This document shows positions 25,768-33,381 of a DNA stretch of 64,000 nucleotides, in pieces. The translations under genes were made by a program, and so were the position numbers. This DNA is from CAYUYV01 sp050331455. Its GTDB lineage: Bacteria > Pseudomonadota > Alphaproteobacteria > JAJFIK01. How positions within the stretch are numbered: position 1 is the first letter of the stretch; each line of letters opens with the position of its first letter. The notes below the pieces were generated by a model. It did no database searches and was not told where the DNA came from. It saw nothing but the letters and a program-made list of their open reading frames with translations. The DNA lies in assembly GCA_050331455.1 (NCBI GenBank), contig JBHJGV010000015.1, positions 1-64,000 on the forward strand, written 5' to 3'.

Positions 25768-26925
25768 ATGCACTCACCCATCTGCGACATGTTCGGGATC
25801 GATTTCCCCCTCGTCGCCTTCAGCCATTGCCGCAACGTGGTCACGGAAGTGTCCAAGGCCGGCGGCCTGGGCGTGCTGGGCGCCGGTGGCATCTCGCCCG
25901 AAGCCTTGGATATGGAACTGAAATGGGTCGATGAGAATATCGACGGGCGCCCTTACGGTGTGGATCTGCTGATCCCCTCCAAATCGGCCCTCGGCAGTTC
26001 GACGCCGTCCGTCGAGCAGGTCCTCGGCATGATCCCGGAGGAGCACAAGAAGTTCGCCGCCCGCATTCTGGAAGGCCATGGTATCGACACAGACGATCTG
26101 ACGGATGACGACCGCAAGAAATTCGGCGGCGGGATCGGTCAGAACATTCAGGAAGACGGCGCCAAGCGTCTGCTCGATGTGGCCTTTTCCTACCCCATCA
26201 AGTTCATCGTCAACGCCCTCGGCGTGCCGCCCCAGATCATGCTGGACATGGCCCGGGAGCACGGCGTGAAAACCGGCGCCCTGGTCGGCGCCAAGGAACA
26301 CGCCATCAAGCAGGTCCAGGCCGGGGTGGATGTACTGGTCGTGTCCGGCACGGAAGGCGGCGGCCATTGCGGGAGCGTGTCCACCATGGTCCTGATCCCC
26401 GAAGTGCACATGGCCATCCAGCCCCATGGCGACACGCCGATCCTCGCCGCGGGCGGCATCGTCACCGGACGTCAGATGGCCGCCTGCATGGCCATGGGCG
26501 CGGCCGGGGCCTGGACCGCCTCCATGTGGCTGACGACGGCCGAAGCCGAGACCCTGCCCGCCGTGAAGGACAAGATGGTGGCCGCGAGCTCCGCCGACAC
26601 GGTCCGCTCCAAGAGCCGCACCGGAAAATTCTCCCGGCAACTGCGCTCTCCCTGGACGGATGCCTGGGAGAGCGAAGGCAGCCCCGACCCCCTGCCCATG
26701 CCGCTCCAGTCCATGGTCAGCGAACCCGCCCTTGCCAAGATCGACAAGCTGGCCGATGGCGGCCACCGGGGCGCAAAGGAGCTCGCGACCTATTGGGTCG
26801 GCCAGGGCGTTGGCATGATGAACAGTCAGCAGTCCGTCCGCTCCGTGATGGTCGAGTTCATGGAAGATTTCCTAGCGGCCTATGACCGCCTGCACGGCTA
26901 TCTCAAGGTGGAGCGCAGCCAATGA
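25768..26925 (+). CDS. Nitronate monooxygenase-like flavoprotein (NPD family)
   Basis: FMN-binding TIM-barrel protein of 385 aa in the 2-nitropropane dioxygenase/nitronate monooxygenase family; members oxidise nitronates or reduce quinones or enoyl compounds. The start MHSPICDMFGIDFPLVAFSH follows a GGGAGGAT site. FMN-phosphate and substrate cues include KAGGLGVLGAGG (about 30-41), GTEGGGHCG (about 194-202) and ILAAGGIVTGRQMAACMAMGA. The family usually runs 310-370 aa. It begins 55 bp after the carboxylase gene and overlaps the next gene by the 4-bp ATGA, so it belongs to the same operon. The physiological substrate is unknown. Confidence 0.85.
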   Translation: MHSPICDMFGIDFPLVAFSHCRNVVTEVSKAGGLGVLGAGGISPEALDMELKWVDENIDGRPYGVDLLIPSKSALGSSTPSVEQVLGMIPEEHKKFAARILEGHGIDTDDLTDDDRKKFGGGIGQNIQEDGAKRLLDVAFSYPIKFIVNALGVPPQIMLDMAREHGVKTGALVGAKEHAIKQVQAGVDVLVVSGTEGGGHCGSVSTMVLIPEVHMAIQPHGDTPILAAGGIVTGRQMAACMAMGAAGAWTASMWLTTAEAETLPAVKDKMVAASSADTVRSKSRTGKFSRQLRSPWTDAWESEGSPDPLPMPLQSMVSEPALAKIDKLADGGHRGAKELATYWVGQGVGMMNSQQSVRSVMVEFMEDFLAAYDRLHGYLKVERSQ

Positions 26926-27722
26926 TGCAGCAGGCCATTGATTTCAAGGAGGAGAGCGACGCCCTGCGCACGCTGTTGGAGCCCCTTCCCGACGCTGACT
27001 TTCGTCAGCCCACCCAGTTCAAAGGCTGGACCATCGACGATGTGGTGGGCCACTTGCATATGTGGAACTGGGCGGCCGACACATCCTTGAAGGATGCGGA
27101 TGGTTTCCAGGCCTTCTACGCCGACGTGGCCCGGGAACTGGAGGCCGGCGGCACCCTGCGCAGTTTCGAGACCCGTTGGCTCCAGGGCCTGTCGGGACGG
27201 GCCCTGTTCGACACTTGGGCGGCCTATTACCCCGACATGGCAGCGCGATTTGCCGAAGCCGACCCCAAAGCCCGCGTCAAATGGGCGGGGCCGGACATGA
27301 GCGTGCGCTCCAGCATCACGGCGCGCCTGATGGAAACCTGGGCCCATGGGCAGGAGGTCTACGATTCCCTCGGCGTCGAGCGGGCCGATTCCGACCGCAT
27401 CCGGAACATCGCCCATCTGGGCATGAACACATTCGGCTGGACCTTCATGGTCCGTGGCCTGGAGATCCCGGCGGATATACCCTATGTCCGCTTGACTGCT
27501 CCGTCCGGCGATGTGTGGGAATGGAATGCACCCCAGGCGGAGAACAAGGTTGAGGGGAGCGCAACGGAGTTCTGCCAGGTCGTCACCCAGGTGCGCAACA
27601 TCGCGGATACGCAGCTCCAGGTCACAGGCGAGACCGCCACCCGGTGGATGGCCATGGCCCAGTGCTTCGCCGGCCCGCCCGAGACACCGCCTGCGCCCGG
27701 TACGCGCTTTCGCAGAATGTAA
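26922..27722 (+). CDS. TIGR03084-like putative metal-binding protein (DinB/maleylpyruvate isomerase N-domain fold)
   Basis: Protein of 266 aa with a four-helix DinB-like N-terminal domain. FKGWTIDDVVGHLHMWNW (about 33-50) supplies one metal-ligand His, and METWAHGQEVYDSLG near residue 140 supplies the other. The C-terminal part resembles the TIGR03084 family of unknown function, which often sits beside acyl-CoA metabolism genes. No signal peptide or membrane segment is present. The ATG overlaps the stop of the flavoprotein gene, so translation is coupled and it completes the atuA-like operon. Thiol-dependent isomerase activity, as in related folds, is only a guess. Confidence 0.75.
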   Translation: MMQQAIDFKEESDALRTLLEPLPDADFRQPTQFKGWTIDDVVGHLHMWNWAADTSLKDADGFQAFYADVARELEAGGTLRSFETRWLQGLSGRALFDTWAAYYPDMAARFAEADPKARVKWAGPDMSVRSSITARLMETWAHGQEVYDSLGVERADSDRIRNIAHLGMNTFGWTFMVRGLEIPADIPYVRLTAPSGDVWEWNAPQAENKVEGSATEFCQVVTQVRNIADTQLQVTGETATRWMAMAQCFAGPPETPPAPGTRFRRM

Positions 27723-27754
27723 GGACCGCTCGGGCACGGGTCCTCTTGCCTCGT

Positions 27755-27790
27755 CCGTGCCCGTGCCCGTGCCCGTGCCCGTGCCCGTGC
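27755..27790. repeat. CCGTGC hexanucleotide microsatellite, six copies
   Basis: Six perfect head-to-tail copies of CCGTGC begin 32 bp after the stop codon of the preceding gene and are followed by an imperfect copy. An upstream CGGGCACGG (27731-27739) can pair with CCGTGCCCG in several registers, giving slipped hairpins at the operon's 3' end. Confidence 0.92.
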
Positions 27791-27799
27791 CCATGACAG

Positions 27800-27820
27800 G
27801 TGTCGGTTTGCCCCCGACAC
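27800..27820. terminator. Weak hairpin after the atuA-like operon
   Basis: A 7-bp perfect stem (27800-27806 with 27814-27820) with a 7-nt loop lies just beyond the hexanucleotide repeat. No T-tract follows. Together with the slipped hairpins of the repeat it could act as an operon end before the next gene, whose ATG is 82 bp further on. Confidence 0.3.
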
Positions 27821-27902
27821 ACAAATGGGAAGCAACACTTCGTTATGCTGATACGTGCAGACTGATCGTCAGAGTTAGACTTGCCCCCTGGATCAGTGGC
27901 CC

Positions 27903-30215
27903 ATGCAACCCATTCCCCAAAAACGGGTTCAATCACGACTGACCTGGATTAACGGGTTATTCATTTTATCCGGCCTCGCCGCATTCATCGGATTTCATCA
28001 GATCGTTAACGGCGCAACGCTGCACAAGCATAATTTTTATCATGTGAAACACATCCACCAACTGAGCAAGCGCATCGAGACCCTGGACGATGGGAAGCCC
28101 GTGCCGACCGACATGTTCCGGGACATCGTCTTGAACATCCGCGCCCAACCTCTGACCTGCATCGCCATTATCGGGCCGATCGAAGCCTTTGCCATGCGGC
28201 TTGCGGGAACGGGACGAGCGATTGAGCTGTGCCGGGATGATATCCGCCTGGCCAACGAGACACTGGCGCTCATCGACGCGTATGGCAGGGGCGACCTGAC
28301 GGTCGAGGGGTTTCGTGCCAACCTCCGGACCGCAGCCGATGAGTTTCTCGAAAAATCCATTGCCTTCGAGCCGCTCATCGACCGGAGCGTCGACCTCGTC
28401 GCGGCTACGGTCATGGTGCTGCTCGTGGTCAAGAGTCTCGGCATCGCGCTGGTCGGCGTGTTCCTCTCCAACGGGATCGGACGAAGCTATCGCCTGCTGG
28501 AGGAGACCAAGGAAGCGCTCATCATCAGCGAGAATCGCTACAACCGGGCGATCAACGGATCCTCGGATGGGATCTGGGATTGGGACCTGAGAACGGATCA
28601 CGTTTTTTATTCCGAACAGAACTTTCTGCTTCTGGGCGAGGATCCGAACTCCCATGCAGAGTTCTTTCTCTGGTGGGAAGAACGGGTGGATCCGGAGCAT
28701 TGCAAGCGAGTCAAATCGGCCCTGCAACGGCATTTCGAGACCGGCGCGGACTATGACGAGACCTATCGGATCCGCCACGCGGATGGCCATTGGTGCTGGT
28801 GGCGATCGCGCGGGCAAGCCCTTCGAGACCCGGACGGAACACCGGTGCGGATGATGGGCACGAACAGCGACGTCACGGCGCTCGTCAAGGCCCAACTCGC
28901 CGCGGAAGCCGCCCGGCGCGCGGTGCACCACGAGGCCACCCACGATGCCCTGACCGGGCTGCCCAATCGGCGACATCTCTCTTGCGTTCTCGAAGACTAT
29001 GATCGGCGGCCCGAACCGACCCCGCTCGCCATTGCCCATCTCGACCTCGACCGGTTCAAGGAGATCAATGACACGCTCGGACATGAAGCAGGGGACCAGG
29101 TGCTGGTCCATTGCGCGAAGATCTTGCGGGCGTTCGTCAAAGACGGCGAGATTGCCGCGCGCATCGGCGGCGACGAATTCGTCATCGTGTTTCCCGATGC
29201 CCCGGACGATCCGGTCCTCGTCGACCGGCTGAATGCGTTGACCGCGCGGCTCAGGGAACCCATTGCCCATGAGGGCAAGGAGTGCCGCATCGGCGCCAGC
29301 GTCGGGCTCGCCACTTCGTCCCTGGATCACGGATCGCCCAATGAACTTCTCCAATGGTCCGATCTCGCCCTCTACAAGGCCAAGGACCATCGGGGCGGTT
29401 GCGTCCTCTTCGACGCGGCCCTCAAGGCCGAGGTGGAAGACAAGAAACAGATCGCAGCCGATCTGACCACGGCTCTTTTGCGGGGTGAGTTTTTCGCCGT
29501 ATACGAACCGCAGTTCGCCGCCGGCACCCATGACCTCATCGGTGTCGAGGCCCTGGCCCGCTGGAATCACCCCTCGCGCGGTGTCCTGGCCCCGGCCCAT
29601 TTCCTCGATGTGGCCGACGACATGGGTGTAACGGCCGAGATCGACGATGCCATTCTCCAAAGGGCCCTCAAGGACCTCGATCGGCTTACGGACGAAGACG
29701 TGGTCATCCCGAAAGTGTCCCTCAACGTCTCCGCCCGCCGCCTACGCGACCCGAAGCTGTTGTCCCGGCTGCCGGACATGGGCGATCGCCCCTATTCGGT
29801 GACGTTCGAGCTGCTGGAGACCGTCTTTCTCGACCGTATCGATCCGACGACAGCGGACAATCTTCTCGAAATTAAACGCCGGGGCTTCGGCGTCGAAATC
29901 GATGATTTCGGGACGGGGCACGCCTCCGTGACCAGCGTCATGCGGGTGCGGCCGCGGCAGATCAAGATCGACCGGTCCCTGGTGGCACCTATCGTTGACA
30001 GTCTGGACCAACGCCAGATCGTCAAGTCGATCATCACCATCGGTCACGCCTTGAAGATCAGTGTCCTCGCGGAAGGCGTCGAGACCATGGCCCATGCGGC
30101 CATCCTGTCGGATCTGGGATGCGACGCGCTTCAGGGCCATGCCTTTTCCCGGCCGGTCCGTCCAGAGGCGCTGGCGTCCCTCATCGCGGACCGGCATCGG
30201 ACCCGGGTGGCCTAG
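27903..30215 (+). CDS. Membrane PAS-GGDEF-EAL c-di-GMP signalling protein
   Basis: Inner-membrane sensor of 770 aa. TM1 lies at about 16-33. A periplasmic helical domain of about 130 residues I do not recognise spans about 35-160. TM2 lies at about 165-190. A PAS/PAC domain follows at about 210-335, with WDWDLRTDHVFYS and HWCWWRSRGQ. The GGDEF domain (about 350-505) has an intact RIGGDEF at about 420-426, so it should make c-di-GMP. The usual inhibitory RxxD site five residues before it is missing. The EAL domain (about 525-765) keeps GVEALARW and DDFGTG, so hydrolysis is also possible. It converges on the tfoX-like gene, and their stops share CTAG. Confidence 0.93.
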   Translation: MQPIPQKRVQSRLTWINGLFILSGLAAFIGFHQIVNGATLHKHNFYHVKHIHQLSKRIETLDDGKPVPTDMFRDIVLNIRAQPLTCIAIIGPIEAFAMRLAGTGRAIELCRDDIRLANETLALIDAYGRGDLTVEGFRANLRTAADEFLEKSIAFEPLIDRSVDLVAATVMVLLVVKSLGIALVGVFLSNGIGRSYRLLEETKEALIISENRYNRAINGSSDGIWDWDLRTDHVFYSEQNFLLLGEDPNSHAEFFLWWEERVDPEHCKRVKSALQRHFETGADYDETYRIRHADGHWCWWRSRGQALRDPDGTPVRMMGTNSDVTALVKAQLAAEAARRAVHHEATHDALTGLPNRRHLSCVLEDYDRRPEPTPLAIAHLDLDRFKEINDTLGHEAGDQVLVHCAKILRAFVKDGEIAARIGGDEFVIVFPDAPDDPVLVDRLNALTARLREPIAHEGKECRIGASVGLATSSLDHGSPNELLQWSDLALYKAKDHRGGCVLFDAALKAEVEDKKQIAADLTTALLRGEFFAVYEPQFAAGTHDLIGVEALARWNHPSRGVLAPAHFLDVADDMGVTAEIDDAILQRALKDLDRLTDEDVVIPKVSLNVSARRLRDPKLLSRLPDMGDRPYSVTFELLETVFLDRIDPTTADNLLEIKRRGFGVEIDDFGTGHASVTSVMRVRPRQIKIDRSLVAPIVDSLDQRQIVKSIITIGHALKISVLAEGVETMAHAAILSDLGCDALQGHAFSRPVRPEALASLIADRHRTRVA

Positions 30216-30598
30216 CCGTCCGGTTTCGTCTTTTTCCGGACCTTCTTTTTGCGTATGCCGGAGCGCAGGGCCGCATCCAGCGCATCCATGGCCCATTGCT
30301 TGAGGGCGCCGGGCTCCTCCAAAAGATCGTCCGGACAGCGATAATAGGACATGACACCGCGCTTGCCGTCCTTTCCCTCATAGGTGAAGGGCTGCATGCC
30401 GGCCTCTTCGAAGGCCGCGCGATTGCCGTCATCCACTTTCAGATACAGGGTCTCGTCAGCAATGAGCGCGAACATGACCGGGCCGTCGGCGAGATCCGCA
30501 TAGACGCCCGCGCCGCCGAACATGGACCGGATGCGCACGGGGCCCAAGGGTGTGAGGATGTCTTCGATAAAGGCTTTGTATCCCGCACTGACGGCCAT
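30212..30598 (-). CDS. TfoX/Sxy N-terminal-domain protein
   Basis: Small cytosolic protein of 128 aa with the TfoX N-terminal fold: LTPLGPVRIRSMFGGAGVYADL at the front, LIADETLYLKVDD in the middle and a MSYYRCPDDLL segment. The C-terminal TfoX domain is absent and the chain ends in a Lys/Arg-rich tail (RKKKVRKKTK). In gammaproteobacteria TfoX/Sxy controls competence; single-domain homologues elsewhere are of unknown function. The ATG at 30598 has GGGAGG 7 nt upstream. It is 14 bp after tenA, making it the last gene of the leftward SUF transcript by position. Its TAG stop overlaps that of the convergent GGDEF-EAL gene. Confidence 0.8.
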   Translation of the reverse strand: MAVSAGYKAFIEDILTPLGPVRIRSMFGGAGVYADLADGPVMFALIADETLYLKVDDGNRAAFEEAGMQPFTYEGKDGKRGVMSYYRCPDDLLEEPGALKQWAMDALDAALRSGIRKKKVRKKTKPDG

Positions 30599-30612
30599 CG
30601 GGCAGCCTCCCT

Positions 30613-31281
30613 TCAACGGGCCTGATCGAGACCCATCTGCCAGAAGCCCGCTTCGAGACGGGTTGCCTGGGCGAAGGTTCGGGCAAGGGCCGGGAAACGG
30701 GCCTCGGTCAGGCGCTCACGCGCCAGACGGTCGAGTTGTCCTTGCGCCTTTTCGGAGACCTCCGCATAGGCAGAACACGAATATTCCTCGATCCACACCC
30801 AATAGGGATTGTCGTCCCGCTTCGTGGACGGATCGCCGGCGAGGCGCCGGCCGATCTCCCCGTAGCCGACCACGCAGGGCGACAGGGCGACAAGCAGATC
30901 AAGCAGGTCGCCGGCGAGCCCCCGTTCCAGGACAAACCGGGTGTAGGCCATGGTGGCCGGCGCCTCCGGCGTCGCCTCCATATCCGCAAGGCTGAGACCC
31001 CAGCCTTCGCACAGTTTTACATGCAGGTTCATTTCCACGTCGAGAATGGCCGAGAGAGAGCCGGCCGCCAGGCGCATATCCTCAAGCCTGTCCGCCTTGA
31101 ACACGGCAAGCCCATAGGCCCGGATGAAATGAATGAGAAACAGATAATCCTGGGTGAGATAATGGCGGAACGCCGCCTGGGGCAGGCTGCCATCGGCGAG
31201 GCCGGCCACGAAGGCGTGGCGTGTGTAAGCCTGCCACTCGTCCTGTGCCGCCTCTTTCAGCCGGTCGAACAGGCCGGTCAT
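30613..31281 (-). CDS. tenA: TenA-type aminopyrimidine hydrolase (thiaminase II)
   Basis: Cytosolic enzyme of 222 aa, the usual length, that hydrolyses formyl-aminopyrimidine or aminomethyl-HMP to HMP during thiamine salvage. Conserved catalytic positions are present: Asp45 in YLTQDYL, the nucleophile Cys136 with Tyr140 and Glu142 in SPCVVGYGEIG, and a late acidic pair in WVWIEEYS. The C-terminus MGLDQAR matches the family. Its ATG shares one base with the sufA stop, so it is translationally coupled to the end of the SUF operon. No other thiamine gene is in the window. The link to Fe-S assembly may be regulatory, as HMP synthesis by ThiC needs an Fe-S cluster. Confidence 0.92.
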   Translation of the reverse strand: MTGLFDRLKEAAQDEWQAYTRHAFVAGLADGSLPQAAFRHYLTQDYLFLIHFIRAYGLAVFKADRLEDMRLAAGSLSAILDVEMNLHVKLCEGWGLSLADMEATPEAPATMAYTRFVLERGLAGDLLDLLVALSPCVVGYGEIGRRLAGDPSTKRDDNPYWVWIEEYSCSAYAEVSEKAQGQLDRLARERLTEARFPALARTFAQATRLEAGFWQMGLDQAR

Positions 31282-31688
31282 CAGGCGCCGGCGGGTTCGG
31301 ACGCCGTTTCCGGCAGCATTTCCGCCGGGCGCAGATTGACGCTTTCGCCGCAGCCGCAGGCGTCTACCTGATTGGGATTCTCGAACACGAACTGGGCCGA
31401 GAGCTTGTCCACCCGGTAGTCCATGACCGTGCCGATCAGAAACAGCACGGCCTTTGAGTCGATGAACACCGTGACGCCCTTATCCTCAACGACCTCGTCC
31501 AGGGGGCCCCGCTCGGTCACGTAATCGAGCGTGTAGGACATGCCCGCGCAGCCCGCATTTTTCAGGCCGATCTTCAGACCGAGGATCTCCTGGTCGGAGC
31601 CTGCGACGATGTCCCGAATCCGGCCGGCGGCAGCCTCGGTGATCGTGAGGGCCTGGGGCCGGGGGCGGCGGGGTTTGTCAGCGCTCAT
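31281..31688 (-). CDS. sufA: A-type Fe-S carrier protein (SufA/IscA family)
   Basis: A-type carrier of 135 aa that receives Fe-S clusters from the SufBCD scaffold and passes them to apo-proteins. The three ligand cysteines are present: Cys47 in NAGCAGMSY, and Cys111 and Cys113 in the C-terminal CGCGES. The HesB-like core runs from about 14 to 118. A charged N-terminal extension (MSADKPRRPRP) precedes it. The ATG at 31688 is chosen over the much longer frame from 31898, which would run back into the upstream gap and sufT. It follows sufT by 83 bp and overlaps tenA by one base. Confidence 0.92.
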   Translation of the reverse strand: MSADKPRRPRPQALTITEAAAGRIRDIVAGSDQEILGLKIGLKNAGCAGMSYTLDYVTERGPLDEVVEDKGVTVFIDSKAVLFLIGTVMDYRVDKLSAQFVFENPNQVDACGCGESVNLRPAEMLPETASEPAGA

Positions 31689-31771
31689 CGCGATCCTTCC
31701 TTTCGGCGGGCTGCCCGGGCGGGTTGCTTGGGCATGCTCCCCGGCCGTGCCAACCGAACCGTGTTTCGTGG

Positions 31772-32098
31772 TCAAAACATGTTGAGGGCGAGCCGCGCCT
31801 CTTCGGACATGCGCGAGGGATCCCAAGGTGGATCGAAGGTGAGATTGATCTTCACCTTTTTGACGCCGTCGACCTGGCTCACCGCATCCTCGACCCATCC
31901 GGGCATTTCGCCGGCCACCGGACAGCCCGGCGCGGTCAGCGTCATGTCGATCTCGATATCCATCTCGTCGGACACGTCGATCTTATAGATGAGCCCGAGT
32001 TCATAGATATCGACCGGAATTTCCGGATCATAAACGGTCTTGAGCTGGTCGATAAGCTGGCCGGTCAATTGGTCCAGCGTTTCCTGGGAAAGCGCCAT
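31772..32098 (-). CDS. sufT: SufT/DUF59 (MIP18-family) Fe-S assembly protein
   Basis: Small cytosolic protein of 108 aa with the DUF59 fold. Signature stretches are DPEIPVDIYELGLIY (24-38) and LTAPGCPVAG (54-63) with the conserved reactive Cys59. SufT-type proteins help maturate Fe-S enzymes, especially under high demand; the exact chemistry is unsettled. It is fully embedded in the SUF operon between sufS (26 bp upstream) and sufA, the arrangement usual in alphaproteobacteria. The C-terminus (DPPWDPSRMSEEARLALNMF) is the typical extended end. Confidence 0.9.
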   Translation of the reverse strand: MALSQETLDQLTGQLIDQLKTVYDPEIPVDIYELGLIYKIDVSDEMDIEIDMTLTAPGCPVAGEMPGWVEDAVSQVDGVKKVKINLTFDPPWDPSRMSEEARLALNMF

Positions 32099-32124
32099 GG
32101 CGTTCCGCTCCTCATGCCATGCCC

Positions 32125-33381
32125 TTAGGACAACATATCCTTGGCCTTTTCCAAAGCCTTGATAAACGCATCCACCTCGTCATGGGTGTTGTAAACACCG
32201 AAAGAGGCACGCACGGAGGCGTTTACCCCGTAACGCTCCATAAGCGGCTGGCAGCAATGGTGCCCCGCCCGTACGGCCACGCCGGACCGGTCGATGATGG
32301 TGCTGATGTCGTGGGCATGGGCGCCCTCGATCACGAAGGTGCAAATGGACCCCTTGTCCGCCTGACGCCCCAGGATGCGCACCCCGTCCAGGGCCTCGAG
32401 CTGCTCCATGGCGTAGACCATCAGCGCATGCTCATGGGCCGCGATGGCCTCCCGGCCCAGGCCGGTCATGTAGTCGATGGCCGCATGGAGGGCCGCGGCC
32501 TCCGTGATCTGCGGCGTGCCGGCTTCGAATTTCGTCGGCGGCTCGCCATAGGTCACCGCGTCGAAATGGACCTCGCGGATCATTTCACCGCCGCCGCGAT
32601 AGGGACGCATGGCGCTCAAGCGGTCGAACCGGCCGTAAAGCACGCCGATTCCGGACGGTCCGTACAGTTTATGACCCGTACAGACATAAAAATCGCAGCC
32701 CAGGGCCTGAACATCCACAGGCAGATGAACGGCCCCCTGGCTGCCGTCGACCAGCACGGGGATACCGTGCTGATGGGCCACCTTCACCACATCGGCGATG
32801 GGCACCACGGTGCCCAGCACATTGGACATGTGGGTCAGGGCAATCATCTTCGTCCGCGGCGTGATGAGTTTGACGAATTCATCGAACAGGAAAGCCCCGT
32901 CCTCATCCACGGGCGCCCATTTGATGACCGCCCCGCGCCGTCCCCGGAAGAAATGCCAGGGCACGATGTTTGAATGGTGTTCCATCTGGGAGAGGATGAT
33001 CTCATCCCCTTCCCCGATGTGATCCTCGCCATAGCTCGACGCCACGATGTTGATGGCATCGGTGGCATTCAGCGTGAATATGATTTCCCGCTCGTCCGCA
33101 GCATTCAGGAACCGGGCCATGGCGCCGCGCGCCGCCTCATAGCGTTCCGTGGCCAGATTGCTCAGGAAATGCAGGCCGCGATGGACATTGGAATATTCCT
33201 CTTCCATCGACCGGGTCATGGCATCAATGACCACCTGGGGCTTCTGGGCCGAGGCGGCATTGTCGAGATAGACCAGCGGCTTGCCGTGGACTTGGCGCGA
33301 CAGGATCGGAAAATCCGCGCGGACCGCGTCAATGTCGAGGGGTGGTGAGGTGTCTGTGTCGGGCATGGCCTCAGGCTGCAT
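32125..33381 (-). CDS. sufS: Cysteine desulfurase SufS (group II)
   Basis: PLP enzyme of 418 aa that takes sulfur from L-cysteine as a persulfide for SufBCD. The PLP lysine is K238 in TGHKLYGPSGIGVLYG. The catalytic Cys lies in RAGHHCCQP (Cys376, with an extra adjacent Cys377 where Ala is more usual). Length and the short group II active-site loop fit SufS. I chose the ATG at 33381, which overlaps the end of sufD and has GGGAG 7 nt upstream; another ATG at 33366 is possible. No sufE or sufU sulfur-transfer partner is adjacent. The overlap implies coupling to sufD. Confidence 0.94.
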   Translation of the reverse strand: MQPEAMPDTDTSPPLDIDAVRADFPILSRQVHGKPLVYLDNAASAQKPQVVIDAMTRSMEEEYSNVHRGLHFLSNLATERYEAARGAMARFLNAADEREIIFTLNATDAINIVASSYGEDHIGEGDEIILSQMEHHSNIVPWHFFRGRRGAVIKWAPVDEDGAFLFDEFVKLITPRTKMIALTHMSNVLGTVVPIADVVKVAHQHGIPVLVDGSQGAVHLPVDVQALGCDFYVCTGHKLYGPSGIGVLYGRFDRLSAMRPYRGGGEMIREVHFDAVTYGEPPTKFEAGTPQITEAAALHAAIDYMTGLGREAIAAHEHALMVYAMEQLEALDGVRILGRQADKGSICTFVIEGAHAHDISTIIDRSGVAVRAGHHCCQPLMERYGVNASVRASFGVYNTHDEVDAFIKALEKAKDMLS

